NCBI RefSeq assembly: GCF_003576475.1 | Contig: NZ_QWGR01000012.1 | Coordinates: 1-64,000 of the forward strand | Length of the DNA stretch: 64,000 bases | Source: Maribellus luteus | GTDB lineage: Bacteria > Bacteroidota > Bacteroidia > Bacteroidales > Prolixibacteraceae | Reading direction: 5' to 3' | Part shown: piece after piece, positions 37,827 to 47,499 of the stretch | How the letters are laid out: every line of letters starts with the position of its first letter | Position numbering within the stretch: the first letter of the stretch is position 1 | The notes under the pieces: generated by a model | What the model was told of the DNA's origin: nothing | The model's database searches: none | Seen by the model: only the letters and a program-made list of their open reading frames with translations | Translations under genes and position numbers: made by a program

Positions 37827-39089
37827 TTACATATCAACTTCCACTTTGGCAATTTTACCGGTGCGGTATTCGCCTGCCAACAATTTCTTTCTGGTTTCTT
37901 TGAAAGCTGCCAGAGTCATTTCAACATCTTCGAGCGTATGCATAGCTGTTGGAATTAAACGCAGCAAGATCTCGCCTTTAGGAATTACCGGGTAAACTAC
38001 AATTGAGCAGAAAATTCCGTAATTCTCACGCAGGTCGTAGATCATTTGAGTAGCTTCTTCCTCGCCACCTTTCATATAAACCGGGGTAACCTGGGTATTA
38101 GTTTTGCCCAAATCGAAACCGGCTTCTTTTAATCCGTTTTGCAGTGCGTTCACAACTGTCCACAGTTTTTCGCGCAACTCAGGCATGGTACGGATCATAT
38201 CCAAACGTTTCAGTGCACCCATTGTCATAGCCATTGGTAACGACTTGGCAAAAGTTTGCGAACGCATGTTGTAACGTAAAATGTAGCAAATGTCGGTTTC
38301 GCAGGCAATAAAGCCGCCAATACCAGCCATCGCTTTGGCAAAGGTTCCGAAATAAAGGTCGATACCATCCTGTACGCCAAAATGTTCGCCCGAACCGGCA
38401 CCTGTCGGTCCCATTGTTCCAAAACCGTGTGCATCGTCAACAAACAAACGGAAATCGAACTCTTTTTTCAGGGCTACAATTTCGTCGAGTTTACCAACCT
38501 GTCCGGTCATCCCAAACACACCTTCGGTAATAACCAGGATACCGCCGCCTGATTCTGCTGCACGTTTAGTGGCAAAATTCAGCATTTTACGCAGCTTCTC
38601 CATATTGTTGTGCTGGTAAACAAAGCTTTTTCCGCCTTTTGCTTTGTGCAGAAAAACACCATCCATAATACAGGCGTGTGACTCCGAATCGTAAACGATC
38701 ACGTCTTTTCGGCTGGCAAGGACATCAATGGCAGAAACCATTCCCTGGTAACCGTAGTTCAAAAGGAAGGCATCCGGTTTTCCAACAAATGCGGCCAATT
38801 CACGTTCCAACTGCTCGTGTTTAACGGTTTGCCCCGACATCATTCGAGCTCCCATCGGGTACGCCATCCCATATTGGGCAGCAGCTTCGGCATCCGCTTT
38901 TCTTACTTCAGGGTGGTTCGCCAGTCCCAGGTAGTTGTTCAAACTCCAGGTTAAAACTTCTTTTCCCCGGAAGTTCATTCTGGCTGCGATTTCACCTTCC
39001 AGCTTTGGGAAAGCAAAATAACCGTGAATTTGGTCCATCCACTTACCAATGTCACCTTTATTGTTTCTGAATTTTGCGAAAATATCCAT
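37827..39089 (-). CDS. serine palmitoyltransferase-like PLP enzyme (alpha-oxoamine synthase family)
   Basis: The 420-residue fold-type I PLP enzyme has WSLNNYLGLANHPEVRKA, DSESHACIMDGVFLHKA, ITEGVFGMTGQVGKLDEIV, LFVDDAHGFGTMGPTG and the PLP lysine K252 in GTFAKAMAGIGGF. Alpha-oxoamine synthases include serine palmitoyltransferase, KBL, AONS and HemA; Bacteroidota use the first for sphingolipid synthesis, and the N-terminal IFAKFRNNKGD and length fit that branch best. KBL remains an alternative. It is a single-gene unit ended by the hairpin at 37781. Confidence 0.85.
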   Translation of the reverse strand: MDIFAKFRNNKGDIGKWMDQIHGYFAFPKLEGEIAARMNFRGKEVLTWSLNNYLGLANHPEVRKADAEAAAQYGMAYPMGARMMSGQTVKHEQLERELAAFVGKPDAFLLNYGYQGMVSAIDVLASRKDVIVYDSESHACIMDGVFLHKAKGGKSFVYQHNNMEKLRKMLNFATKRAAESGGGILVITEGVFGMTGQVGKLDEIVALKKEFDFRLFVDDAHGFGTMGPTGAGSGEHFGVQDGIDLYFGTFAKAMAGIGGFIACETDICYILRYNMRSQTFAKSLPMAMTMGALKRLDMIRTMPELREKLWTVVNALQNGLKEAGFDLGKTNTQVTPVYMKGGEEEATQMIYDLRENYGIFCSIVVYPVIPKGEILLRLIPTAMHTLEDVEMTLAAFKETRKKLLAGEYRTGKIAKVEVDM

Positions 39090-39334
39090 GATAATTCGTT
39101 ATTAAAAGTTCGATTACAAGGGTGCAAATGTAAACTTTTTTAAAATCTCAGCAAATGTGTTAAATAATTCTAAGCGCTTAGCTTCCACATTCAATACAAT
39201 GTTAAATTAGCGCAAACTAAATACGAAGCTAAACTTCTATCGTATTAAAAATGAAGAGGGTAGATGTGAGCTTCAATTAGTTACAAACAATAAAAATTTG
39301 ATATTCTTTTAGTTCCAGTTAATTAAAAAAAGTA

Positions 39335-39342
39335 TATTTTTG
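39335..39342 (+). promoter_or_regulatory. -7 box upstream of bamD
   Basis: TATTTTTG matches TAnnTTTG and lies 4 nt before the first possible ATG (39347). No convincing -33 is in range. If used, the transcript has almost no leader, and ATG 39353 may be the real start. Confidence 0.4.
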
Positions 39343-39352
39343 CGCCATGTTT

Positions 39353-40171
39353 ATGAAAATGAGATTTTTGTGGGTATCATTGGTATTGGCAACCCTGTTG
39401 CTGACATCTTGCGGAGATTACAACAAGATTGTAAAAAGTACCGATTACGAATTTAAATATAAGAAGGCCGTTGAGTATTACGACGATGGTGAGTATGTAA
39501 GGGCCGGAACGCTTTTCAGGGAGTTGGTAAATATTTACCGCGGGACAAGCCGTGCGGATAAAATTTACTATTATTATGCCAAGTGTATGATTGGGCAAAA
39601 AGATTACCTGATGGCGGGACACTATTTTAAATCGTTGGTAAAAGAGTTTCCGATGAGCGAATACTCCGAGGAATCGCAGTTTATGATCGGTTACTGCTCG
39701 TACCTGATGTCGCCAAAGGCAAGGCTTGACCAGCAGGTTACACTCGAGGCAATCGATGCCTTGCAACTGTACATCAACCTGTATCCGTACAGCGACCGGG
39801 TGGCAGAGGCAAACCGTTTAATTGACGAACTGACCGATAAATTGACCTACAAGTCGTATTTAAATGCTAAATTGTACTACGATTTTGAAATTTACAAAGC
39901 CGCGGTTGTAGCGCTTAACAACAGTCTGGAAAAATTTCCTGACAGCAAGTACCGCGAAGAATTAAAATACATGCTTTTAAAATCGAAGTATTTACTGGCC
40001 TACAAAAGTGTGGTCGATAAACAAGAGGAACGCTATTCCAACGCATTGGATGAGTACTTCTCTTTTATCGACGAGTATCCGGAAAGTAAATACCGAAAAG
40101 AAGTAGATAAATTCTACGAAAAAGCATCTGAAGTGTTAAATTATAAAGAACAAGAAACTAATATCAATTAG
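39353..40171 (+). CDS. bamD: outer-membrane assembly lipoprotein BamD
   Basis: The product is 272 residues from ATG 39353 (or 274 from 39347). A lipobox LLLTSC places the acylated cysteine at residue 20, and tetratricopeptide-like repeats follow: YKKAVEYYDDGEYVRAGTLF, YYYYAKCMIGQKDYLMAGHY, ESQFMIGYCSYLMSPKARLD, ALDEYFSFIDEYPESKY. BamD works with BamA to insert beta-barrel proteins. It is followed after 3 nt by rpoZ, then coaBC, DUF4835 and recN, a conserved Bacteroidota order. Confidence 0.93.
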   Translation: MKMRFLWVSLVLATLLLTSCGDYNKIVKSTDYEFKYKKAVEYYDDGEYVRAGTLFRELVNIYRGTSRADKIYYYYAKCMIGQKDYLMAGHYFKSLVKEFPMSEYSEESQFMIGYCSYLMSPKARLDQQVTLEAIDALQLYINLYPYSDRVAEANRLIDELTDKLTYKSYLNAKLYYDFEIYKAAVVALNNSLEKFPDSKYREELKYMLLKSKYLLAYKSVVDKQEERYSNALDEYFSFIDEYPESKYRKEVDKFYEKASEVLNYKEQETNIN

Positions 40172-40174
40172 AAA

Positions 40175-40510
40175 ATGGATTACAAAAAAACAAAAGCTGC
40201 ACCGTCGACTATTTCGCGTGACCTTGACGTGTTGACACAGGAAACAGGTAACATTTACGAAACAGTGATGGTATTGGCTAAAAGAGCAAACCAGATTTCT
40301 TCGGAATTAAAAGAGGAGTTGAACCAAAAACTTCAGGAGTTTGCTTCTTACACTGATAATCTGGAGGAGATTTTTGAGAACCGTGAGCAGATTGAAATTT
40401 CGAAGTTCTACGAGCGTTTGCCAAAACCAACATTGATCGCTTTCGAAGAACTGAAAAACAATGAAATCTACCACCGCAACCCTGCACGGGAGAACAAACA
40501 GAGAATCTAA
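40175..40510 (+). CDS. rpoZ: RNA polymerase omega subunit, Bacteroidota type
   Basis: The 111-residue protein contains STISRDLDVLTQETGNIYET followed by MVLAKRANQIS, and ends with a KPTLIAFEELKNNEIYHRNP segment. This is the RPB6/omega fold seen in Bacteroidota, which assists assembly of the beta-prime subunit. It lies 3 nt after bamD and 12 nt before coaBC. Confidence 0.9.
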   Translation: MDYKKTKAAPSTISRDLDVLTQETGNIYETVMVLAKRANQISSELKEELNQKLQEFASYTDNLEEIFENREQIEISKFYERLPKPTLIAFEELKNNEIYHRNPARENKQRI

Positions 40511-40522
40511 TTTCACGCCCTT

Positions 40523-41725
40523 ATGCGGCTGAAAGGCAAAAATATTATACTTGGAATTACGGGAAGTATTGCAGCTTACAAGGCAGCAATACTTCTTCGG
40601 CTTTTAATAAAGGAAGGAGCCGAGGTTCAGGTCGTGATTACCCCGGCCGGGAAAGAGTTTATTACCCCGGTTACTTTATCAGCATTGTCGAATAAACCGG
40701 TAGTGAGCGAGTTCTTTGGTGCCAACGATGGTTCGTGGAACAGCCATGTAGATCTTGGCTTGTGGGCCGATCTTATGCTGGTGGCACCGGCAACCGCCTC
40801 AACTTTGGGGAAAATGGCCAACGGGATTGCTGACAACATGTTGGTAACTACTTATCTGTCGGCCAAGTGCCCGGTATTTATCGCTCCGGCAATGGACCTC
40901 GATATGTTTGCCCATCCTTCTACGCAACGCAATCTTTCCATTCTCAAAGAATACGGAAACAGTATTGTTGAACCCGCTTCCGGAGAGTTGGCCAGTGGCC
41001 TGGAAGGAAAAGGCAGAATGGAAGAACCCGAAAAAATTCTGGAGCTGGTGGTGGAACACTTTTCAGCAAAAAAAAAACTTCTGAATCATAAGTTCCTGGT
41101 AACTGCCGGGCCTACTTTCGAAAAAATTGATCCCGTTCGCTTTATTGGTAATTACTCTTCAGGCAAAATGGGTTATGCCATTGCCGAAGAACTGGCTGAT
41201 CAGGGAGCCGAAGTCACGCTCGTGTCCGGACCTGTATCTGTTTCCACTTCCAACAGGCATATAAACGTGGTAGAAGTGGAGTCGGCACAGGAAATGTACG
41301 AACAGTGTGTTTCGCGGTTTGCCACTTGCGATGGTGCTGTGATGTGTGCTGCCGTGGCTGATTTTACGCCGGTAGATAAAGCTGCCCAGAAGACAAAAAG
41401 AGGGAAGGAAAACTGGTCTATCGAGTTGGAACCAACAAAAGACATTGCCGCCGAACTTGGAAAACTCAAAAAAGGCAACCAACTGCTGGTGGGCTTTGCG
41501 CTCGAAACCAATGACGAGTTGGAAAATGCGCAGAAAAAGCTGGATAAAAAGAATCTTGATTTTATTGTGTTGAATTCTCTGAACGATTCGGGTGCCGGCT
41601 TTGGTGTGGATACCAATAAAATTACCTTGGTAACCAAAGACAATAAACCACAGGTTTTTGAGTTAAAGTCTAAGAAAGAAGTTGCCCGCGATATTGTTAA
41701 CAAAATTATTGAATTGAAAGCTTGA
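40523..41725 (+). CDS. coaBC: CoaBC, phosphopantothenoylcysteine synthetase/decarboxylase
   Basis: The 400-residue bifunctional coenzyme-A enzyme has an N-terminal flavoprotein decarboxylase (GITGSIAAYKAAILLRLL; SHVDLGLWADLMLVAPATAS; NGIADNMLV). The C-terminal ligase (about from 190) contains VTAGPTFEKIDPVRFIGNYS, VMCAAVADFTPV and DFIVLNSLNDSGAGFG. It converts phosphopantothenate and cysteine to phosphopantetheine in two steps. All key segments are intact. Confidence 0.95.
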   Translation: MRLKGKNIILGITGSIAAYKAAILLRLLIKEGAEVQVVITPAGKEFITPVTLSALSNKPVVSEFFGANDGSWNSHVDLGLWADLMLVAPATASTLGKMANGIADNMLVTTYLSAKCPVFIAPAMDLDMFAHPSTQRNLSILKEYGNSIVEPASGELASGLEGKGRMEEPEKILELVVEHFSAKKKLLNHKFLVTAGPTFEKIDPVRFIGNYSSGKMGYAIAEELADQGAEVTLVSGPVSVSTSNRHINVVEVESAQEMYEQCVSRFATCDGAVMCAAVADFTPVDKAAQKTKRGKENWSIELEPTKDIAAELGKLKKGNQLLVGFALETNDELENAQKKLDKKNLDFIVLNSLNDSGAGFGVDTNKITLVTKDNKPQVFELKSKKEVARDIVNKIIELKA

Positions 41726-41729
41726 TAAC

Positions 41730-42641
41730 ATGATCAGAAAAATTGCAAGTACCTTATTGATTACAGCTTTTGTGGTGTTCACTGCCTTTGCGCAGGAACT
41801 GCGTTGTAATGTTACGGTCTCTGCTCGTGGAATTCAGGGGGCCAACCAAAACCTTTTCCGGACCATGCAATCGGATATTTACGATTTTATGAACAACCGT
41901 AAATGGACGGAGCATGTGTATGGTTACGACGAAAAAATCCGCTGCAACATTCTTATCCGGCTGGACGAACAAGTTTCTGCTGACGAGTTTAAAGGATCCA
42001 TTCAGGTTCAGCTAACCCGGCCGGTATTTAATTCGAGTTATACTTCCACCGTATTGAATATCAAAGACAACGATTTTCATTGTAATTATGTGGAGTTTCA
42101 GCCACTTGAATTTAATGAAACATCGAACCGCGACAACCTGACCAATATTTTGGCGTATTACGCTTATATCATTCTTGGTTTTGACTACGATACGTTTTCC
42201 CCGGAAGGCGGAAATGAATATTTTCAGAAAGCACAGTCGATCGTCAATAACTCGCAAAATGCGCGAGAAAGAGGCTGGAAATCGTTTGAAAGTGAGCGCA
42301 ACCGCTATTGGTTGACCGAGAATATTCTGAACAAATCGTATTCTTCGTTCCGTAGTTGCATGTACAATTATCACCGCACGGGACTCGATATCATGTCGGA
42401 CAGGGTAGAAGAAGGACGTGCCAACATTGCCAATTCCTTGCGCGATATTCAGAAAGTGTTTCGCCGTCGCCCGTCTACTTATATCCTGCAGATATTTTTT
42501 GACGCCAAAGCCGATGAACTGGTGAATGTTTTTTCCAAGTCGTTTCCCGACGAACGTAGTCGTGTGCTGGCTATCTTAAACGAGGTGGACCCTTCGAACG
42601 GCAGTAAGTACGAAAAGATCAAAGAAAGCGAAGAGCTTTGA
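41730..42641 (+). CDS. DUF4835 protein, PorD-like type IX secretion component
   Basis: The 303-residue protein has a signal peptide (about 1-21) and the DUF4835 pattern ELRCNVTVSARGIQGANQNL, RTMQSDIYDFMNNRKWT, DNLTNILAYYAYIILGFDYD, and RNRYWLTENILN. The family includes the PorD protein needed for T9SS function in relatives. It starts 4 nt after coaBC. Its usual neighbours, coaBC and recN, are both present. Confidence 0.88.
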   Translation: MIRKIASTLLITAFVVFTAFAQELRCNVTVSARGIQGANQNLFRTMQSDIYDFMNNRKWTEHVYGYDEKIRCNILIRLDEQVSADEFKGSIQVQLTRPVFNSSYTSTVLNIKDNDFHCNYVEFQPLEFNETSNRDNLTNILAYYAYIILGFDYDTFSPEGGNEYFQKAQSIVNNSQNARERGWKSFESERNRYWLTENILNKSYSSFRSCMYNYHRTGLDIMSDRVEEGRANIANSLRDIQKVFRRRPSTYILQIFFDAKADELVNVFSKSFPDERSRVLAILNEVDPSNGSKYEKIKESEEL

Positions 42642-42718
42642 TTTGGCTGAAGTACCCTTTAATTCTTTACGTTTGTAATTCTTTTTTGAAATAACTGAAA
42701 AGAAAAAGTCAGTTGTCC

Positions 42719-42726
42719 TATTTTTG
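42719..42726 (+). promoter_or_regulatory. -7 box upstream of recN
   Basis: TATTTTTG is a full TAnnTTTG match 29 nt before ATG 42756. No -33 at standard spacing was found. Confidence 0.35.
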
Positions 42727-42755
42727 GTATTTTTATTCCGAAATACGATTTGAAC

Positions 42756-44411
42756 ATGCTTGCCAGGTTATACATATCCAATTATGCTTTGATACAGGAA
42801 TTACAGGTTGATTTTAGCCGAAACCTGAATACCGTTACCGGGGAAACCGGTGCCGGTAAATCCATTATTTTGGGCGCACTTGGATTGATTATTGGCAACC
42901 GGGCCGACCTGTCGGTTTTAAAGGAAAAGGAAGAGAAGTGCGTGGTGGAAGGGCAGTTTGAAGTGAAGAACTACCAGCTGAAGGCTTTTTTTGAGGAGAA
43001 CGACCTGGACTACGACGATCTTACTATTCTGAGAAGAGAAATAACGCCGGCCGGAAAATCGAGAGCTTTTATAAACGACACGCCCGTAAACCTGAAAACG
43101 CTGCGGGATCTGGGATTGAAATTAATTGATATTCATTCACAGCATCAAAACCTGGAGCTGGGGAACCAGAAATTTCAGCTTGATTTGGTGGATGCAGTCG
43201 CAGGGGCAGGCGAGGCGCTGGAAGCCTATAAAAAGCAGTTTCGTTTGTACCGGAAAACGGCCAAAGAACTGGCAGCCTTAAAAGAACAGGCTGAAAAAGA
43301 ACAGGCTGACCTGGATTACTACCAGTTTCAGTTTAACCAGCTGGAAGAAGCGGCACTGAAAGAGAACGAACAGGAAGAACTGGAAGAAGAACTGGAGCGT
43401 TTAACACATGCCGAAGAAATAAAAACAGGTTTTACAACGGTTGTTCAGCTTTTGGACGATGAACGTTTTTCGGTGATTCAGAATGTAAAAGACGGCAGAA
43501 AAGCGCTGGAGAAAATAAGAAACTACATGGCCGAAGCGGCGGGTTTGGAAAGCCGGCTGGAGAGTGTCATGCTGGAACTGCGCGATATCGCTGACGAAGC
43601 GGATACCTTGGCCGAAAAGATCGAGCATGATCCGGCACGTATTCAGGAAGTAAACGATCGGCTGAACCTGATTTACAGTTTGCTGCAAAAACACAATGCC
43701 GATAATGTGGCTGCCCTGATTGAGCTGCGTAACGAGCTGGATCAGAAAATCAGCAAAGTAACCGGTTACGACGACGAAATTCGTGGAAAGGAAAACGAAT
43801 TGGCCGGGCATAGCAAAATTCTGGAAGAAAAGGCAGCCATGCTTAGTTCCATTCGTAAAAAGGCATTTCCGGTGATCGAAAAATCGGTGGTAGAGGATTT
43901 GCAGCAACTGGGAATGAGCAAAATCCGTTTTGTAGTGGAACACAGCCTGATGGCCGATTTTGGTTCAGAAGGAAAAGACGAAGTTGCTTTTTTGTTCAGT
44001 GCCAATGCTGACTCGGCGCCCGATGAGATATCCCGCATCGCATCAGGAGGAGAAATGTCGCGGCTTATGCTGGCCATTAAAAACCTGTTACGCAGTTCCA
44101 AAGCATTGCCAACCATTATTTTTGACGAGATAGACTCCGGAATTTCCGGGGAAGTGGCTATGAAAATGGGAACTATTATCAAATCCTTCTCTTCAACAAC
44201 ACAAATCATTAACATCACGCATCTCCCGCAAATTGCGGCGCGTGGCGATGCCCATTTCAGGGTTTATAAACTCGAAGAAAACGACCGGACGATCACGTCC
44301 ATCAAACAACTTACTGAAAACGAACGTATAGAAGAACTGGCAAAAATGGTAGGTGGCGATAAACTCACTGATACAACCATTAGTGCAGCTCGCGAACTTT
44401 TAGCAAATTAA
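42756..44411 (+). CDS. recN: DNA repair protein RecN
   Basis: The SMC-like ATPase has 551 residues from ATG 42756; the in-frame TTG at 42750 is less likely. Walker A GETGAGKS lies at about 29-36, and the central coiled coil (about 150-330) is interrupted near EEAAL. The C-terminal signature and Walker B segments read ISRIASGGEMSRLMLAIKNL and PTIIFDEIDSGISGEVA, followed by the H-loop ITHLPQIAARGDAHF. It acts in double-strand-break repair. An upstream -7 box indicates its own promoter. Confidence 0.95.
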   Translation: MLARLYISNYALIQELQVDFSRNLNTVTGETGAGKSIILGALGLIIGNRADLSVLKEKEEKCVVEGQFEVKNYQLKAFFEENDLDYDDLTILRREITPAGKSRAFINDTPVNLKTLRDLGLKLIDIHSQHQNLELGNQKFQLDLVDAVAGAGEALEAYKKQFRLYRKTAKELAALKEQAEKEQADLDYYQFQFNQLEEAALKENEQEELEEELERLTHAEEIKTGFTTVVQLLDDERFSVIQNVKDGRKALEKIRNYMAEAAGLESRLESVMLELRDIADEADTLAEKIEHDPARIQEVNDRLNLIYSLLQKHNADNVAALIELRNELDQKISKVTGYDDEIRGKENELAGHSKILEEKAAMLSSIRKKAFPVIEKSVVEDLQQLGMSKIRFVVEHSLMADFGSEGKDEVAFLFSANADSAPDEISRIASGGEMSRLMLAIKNLLRSSKALPTIIFDEIDSGISGEVAMKMGTIIKSFSSTTQIINITHLPQIAARGDAHFRVYKLEENDRTITSIKQLTENERIEELAKMVGGDKLTDTTISAARELLAN

Positions 44412-44413
44412 TT

Positions 44414-45253
44414 ATGGCAGAAATAGGAAAAATAAATACGCTTGGCATTGTTCGCGAAACAGCCAACGGAGTATATCTTGACGGTGGTGATCATGGCGAA
44501 ATCCTGATGCCCCAAAAGTTTGTAACACCCGAAATGAAAGCGGCTGAAGAGGCCGAAGTTTTTGTTTACACCGACTCGGAAGACCGCCTGGTGGCAACCA
44601 CCGAAAAGCCGCTTGCCAAGGTGGGTGACTTTGCGTGCCTTGAAGTAAAAGAGGTAACCCAGGTGGGAGCTTTTCTTGATTGGGGGCTTCCCAAAGACCT
44701 GCTGGTGCCTTATCGCGAACAAAGAGAAAGAATGGAGGTGGGGAAAAGTTACTGGGTGTATGTATTTCTCGATCTGCTTTCGAACCGGGTAGCGGCAACC
44801 ACAAAATTCCAGAAGTACCTTGACAACACACCTCCCGATTACAAGCCTGGGCAGGAAGTGGACCTGATTGTTTTTGATGAAACAGAACTGGGGTATAAAG
44901 CCATTGTAAATCGCGAACACTCCGGAATGTTGTACAAAAACCAAATATTTCGTGAGCTGAAGATTGGCGATAAAACCAGGGGCTTCATTACCAAGGTAAG
45001 AAAAGATGAAAAGATCGATCTAATTCTGGACAAACCCGGGTATGCCAAAGTCGATCCTGTTTCGGATAAAATTTTAAAGGAACTGAAAAATAACCGGGGG
45101 TTTCTGGCGGTGTCTGATAAGTCGTCGCCCGATATGATTCAGGCCTTGTTCGGAATCAGCAAGAAAACGTTTAAACAGGCTATTGGCGGACTGTACAAAA
45201 AGCGGCTTATATCTTTTGAATCCGACGGAATTCGTTTACTGGAAGACGAATAA
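44414..45253 (+). CDS. cvfB: CvfB-like S1 RNA-binding protein
   Basis: The 279-residue protein carries tandem S1-type OB folds (GKINTLGIVRETANGVYLDG; GDFACLEVKEVTQVGAFLDW; KPGQEVDLIVFDETELGYKA) and a C-terminal winged helix (ISKKTFKQAIGGLYKKRLIS). This is the layout of CvfB/YitL. The family binds RNA and influences virulence-factor expression in Gram-positives; its role here is unknown. It begins 2 nt after recN. Confidence 0.88.
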   Translation: MAEIGKINTLGIVRETANGVYLDGGDHGEILMPQKFVTPEMKAAEEAEVFVYTDSEDRLVATTEKPLAKVGDFACLEVKEVTQVGAFLDWGLPKDLLVPYREQRERMEVGKSYWVYVFLDLLSNRVAATTKFQKYLDNTPPDYKPGQEVDLIVFDETELGYKAIVNREHSGMLYKNQIFRELKIGDKTRGFITKVRKDEKIDLILDKPGYAKVDPVSDKILKELKNNRGFLAVSDKSSPDMIQALFGISKKTFKQAIGGLYKKRLISFESDGIRLLEDE

Positions 45254-45265
45254 GCGTCTTTTGGG

Positions 45266-46477
45266 TTATTGCTGTTCTACAAGCTGCATCTGTTTGTCCA
45301 ATATTTTGAAATCCAATTTCCGCGCAGCTAAAATATTCAGGTAGCTTTTGCAGTTGTAGGCATGCATTTCGTCCTTTTCTTTAAATACGTGATACGACTG
45401 AACCACCCAATCGATGGCTGCTTCAATATCGTTCTGCATCTCACAAACCAGCGCCATATTGAACATACACTTGGCAGCAATGCGCTTATTGGGATTGCTG
45501 ATGTTCTTTTTCCAGTGTTTGGCAGCTTCTAGCCACTGGCCATCTTTTATAAGCTCGTTGGTCTGTTTCAGGTCTACGTGACCCGATTTATAGTACATCC
45601 GCTCCACTTCCATCCAATGCGGAATCAGCATGTGCGCGAATTCAGTACCGGAAATATCAGCCGAATTCAACACCGCATCTCTGCGTGGCGGAACAACCTT
45701 TAATGCTTTCTCCGGAAGGATGCATTCTCCTTCCCAGGTAATTGGATTCTTATGTAAATAATGATAATGGAAGAGGTTTTTATTTAAATCATAGATATTC
45801 CAAAGGGCATTTACTTCTGCCAGCTCTGTTGCAATGTAATAGCGTTCGGCAAATATCTCATTGGTGTCAATTTCATTGCGGGTATAAAAATGATCCAGCG
45901 ACAAAAGAAAATCGGCTCCGGTTGAATCAGCAATTGCTTTGAGTTCTGCAGCTGTATAAAGCCCGAATTCGGTATCAAGTATCTTTTCCGAAGTTTTGTT
46001 TTTGGTTGCGGTGGGATACATTTTTAAGTACTGCGAAAGCACGTAGGAATTAACAACCCCCACATAGGAATCGTAGTCAGAAGTGTCTATTTCGGAGGCA
46101 TGGGAAAATGAAAGCGTATCTTTTATGCTGGTTTCTGAATAGTCGGCAGCCCGGAGTTCAATAATTGTATCCAAAAAATCCTGATCACGAAGTGCTGCCA
46201 GAAAATACTCGTAATAGATTCTGGAGGCAACACTGTCGAGATTACTGGTATCGCTCACGGCTTTCCCCAGAACGTTGTAGTTAATAAGTTCCTGATTAAA
46301 GGCAATATTCGTATTGTTGTAACGTACGGCCAGCTTGCGGTATTCGCTTGGAAGAATGATTTCCGAAGGTTGAATGACTTCAATTTTCACCAAGCTTACA
46401 TTGTAAAAAGTGCTGCACCCCTGGAAAAGCACTGGTATGAACAGGCTTAGAAAGAGGATAAGAGGGAAACGGCTCAT
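45266..46477 (-). CDS. DUF6340 lipoprotein, third of three paralogues
   Basis: The product is 403 residues from ATG 46477. The longer reading from 46603 overlaps the upstream gene and masks the lipoprotein signal FLSLFIPVLFQGCSTF (lipobox LFQGC). The body has the DUF6340 pattern: IEVIQPSEIILPSEYRKLAV, DFLLSLDHFYTRNE, AELAEVNALWNIYDLN, and a C-terminal TPR-like region AKCMFNMALVCEMQNDIEAA. It is predicted to be envelope-associated; the family has no known function. It lies 2 nt downstream of the second paralogue and faces the cvfB gene. Confidence 0.85.
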   Translation of the reverse strand: MSRFPLILFLSLFIPVLFQGCSTFYNVSLVKIEVIQPSEIILPSEYRKLAVRYNNTNIAFNQELINYNVLGKAVSDTSNLDSVASRIYYEYFLAALRDQDFLDTIIELRAADYSETSIKDTLSFSHASEIDTSDYDSYVGVVNSYVLSQYLKMYPTATKNKTSEKILDTEFGLYTAAELKAIADSTGADFLLSLDHFYTRNEIDTNEIFAERYYIATELAEVNALWNIYDLNKNLFHYHYLHKNPITWEGECILPEKALKVVPPRRDAVLNSADISGTEFAHMLIPHWMEVERMYYKSGHVDLKQTNELIKDGQWLEAAKHWKKNISNPNKRIAAKCMFNMALVCEMQNDIEAAIDWVVQSYHVFKEKDEMHAYNCKSYLNILAARKLDFKILDKQMQLVEQQ

Positions 46478-46479
46478 TG

Positions 46480-47499
46480 TTATTGGTTTAGTAGGGTAAT
46501 GTCCTTCATCCGTTTTCGAAGCGCATTTTGGTAATGCATGATTCGTTTGATATCTTCCTTGCTGCGGTATTTTGTAGCAAGTTGCATGGCTGCCGAGAGC
46601 CATTTGTAAGCGGTATCAAGGTCATCTTTCATTTCATAAGCCAAAGCCATGTTGTACCGCGCCTGAATGGCGATCTTACCGTTATCATCTCCCACATAGC
46701 GTTTCCAAAGTAAGATGGCGTTATCCCATTCCCCTTTTTGAAGAAAGGTTTCGGCAGAAGCAAAATCGGGGAGGGGAGGTACCGAATACATACGGTTAAC
46801 ATTTTGCCACGATGCAAAGAAACGTTTGGCATAGTTTTCACCTGCCATTTGAGAGGCAATTTTTAAAGCCGTTATTCGTGGCGGAAGCAGTGTTTTGCGC
46901 TGGTAGTTTCCCTGGTCGTCGTAACCATTCCAGAAAATGGTATCAATCATGGTTTTGCGGTCGATGATTTTTTCTTCCACAGGATTGTATACGGCCCATA
47001 CTGCTGCGGTTATTACTTCGTTCGATTTGGTGGGCATTTCGGCAGTTGACGAATATTCGTTGTAGAAACAGGAGTAGGTTTCCAGCGATATAAGCAGATC
47101 GCTTTGTGTCTTTTCGGTGATGTTCCGGATCAGATCAAAATCAAGTGCCGGAAGTTTGTCTCCCCTGTGCGTTTTAAACAGTTCTGGAAAAATATGAATG
47201 GTTTCAAAAGTTTGATGACTTTTGAGATTGCCTGCCAGCTCCTGCATGGTCAGGTTAACCAGCACCGAATCGAGGTTGGCCGGATCATCTTTTGCTTTTT
47301 TCAACCTGTAGTCATCTTTGTAATAGTGAAGGAGGGTATCGTTGGTGTACTTGAAGTTCCGGTATACAATGGCTGCGTTTTTGGTTTCGGAAGGCACAGC
47401 AATTTTGCCGGGTTGATATACCTCAATCTGGTATTCTTTGTAGACGGTGCACGAACTGAACAGTGCCAGTAAGACCGCCAGTGTTAGGATGCGGTTCAT
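46480..47499 (-). CDS. DUF6340 lipoprotein, second paralogue
   Basis: The 339-residue product has lipobox ALFSSC (Cys17) and the family pattern IEVYQPGKIAVPSETKNAAI, SDLLISLETYSCFYNEY, AAVWAVYNPVEEKIIDR and a TPR-like end IQARYNMALAYEMKDDLDTA. Its ATG overlaps the stop of the first paralogue by one base (TAATG). It is probably outer-membrane or periplasmic and its function is unknown. Confidence 0.87.
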   Translation of the reverse strand: MNRILTLAVLLALFSSCTVYKEYQIEVYQPGKIAVPSETKNAAIVYRNFKYTNDTLLHYYKDDYRLKKAKDDPANLDSVLVNLTMQELAGNLKSHQTFETIHIFPELFKTHRGDKLPALDFDLIRNITEKTQSDLLISLETYSCFYNEYSSTAEMPTKSNEVITAAVWAVYNPVEEKIIDRKTMIDTIFWNGYDDQGNYQRKTLLPPRITALKIASQMAGENYAKRFFASWQNVNRMYSVPPLPDFASAETFLQKGEWDNAILLWKRYVGDDNGKIAIQARYNMALAYEMKDDLDTAYKWLSAAMQLATKYRSKEDIKRIMHYQNALRKRMKDITLLNQ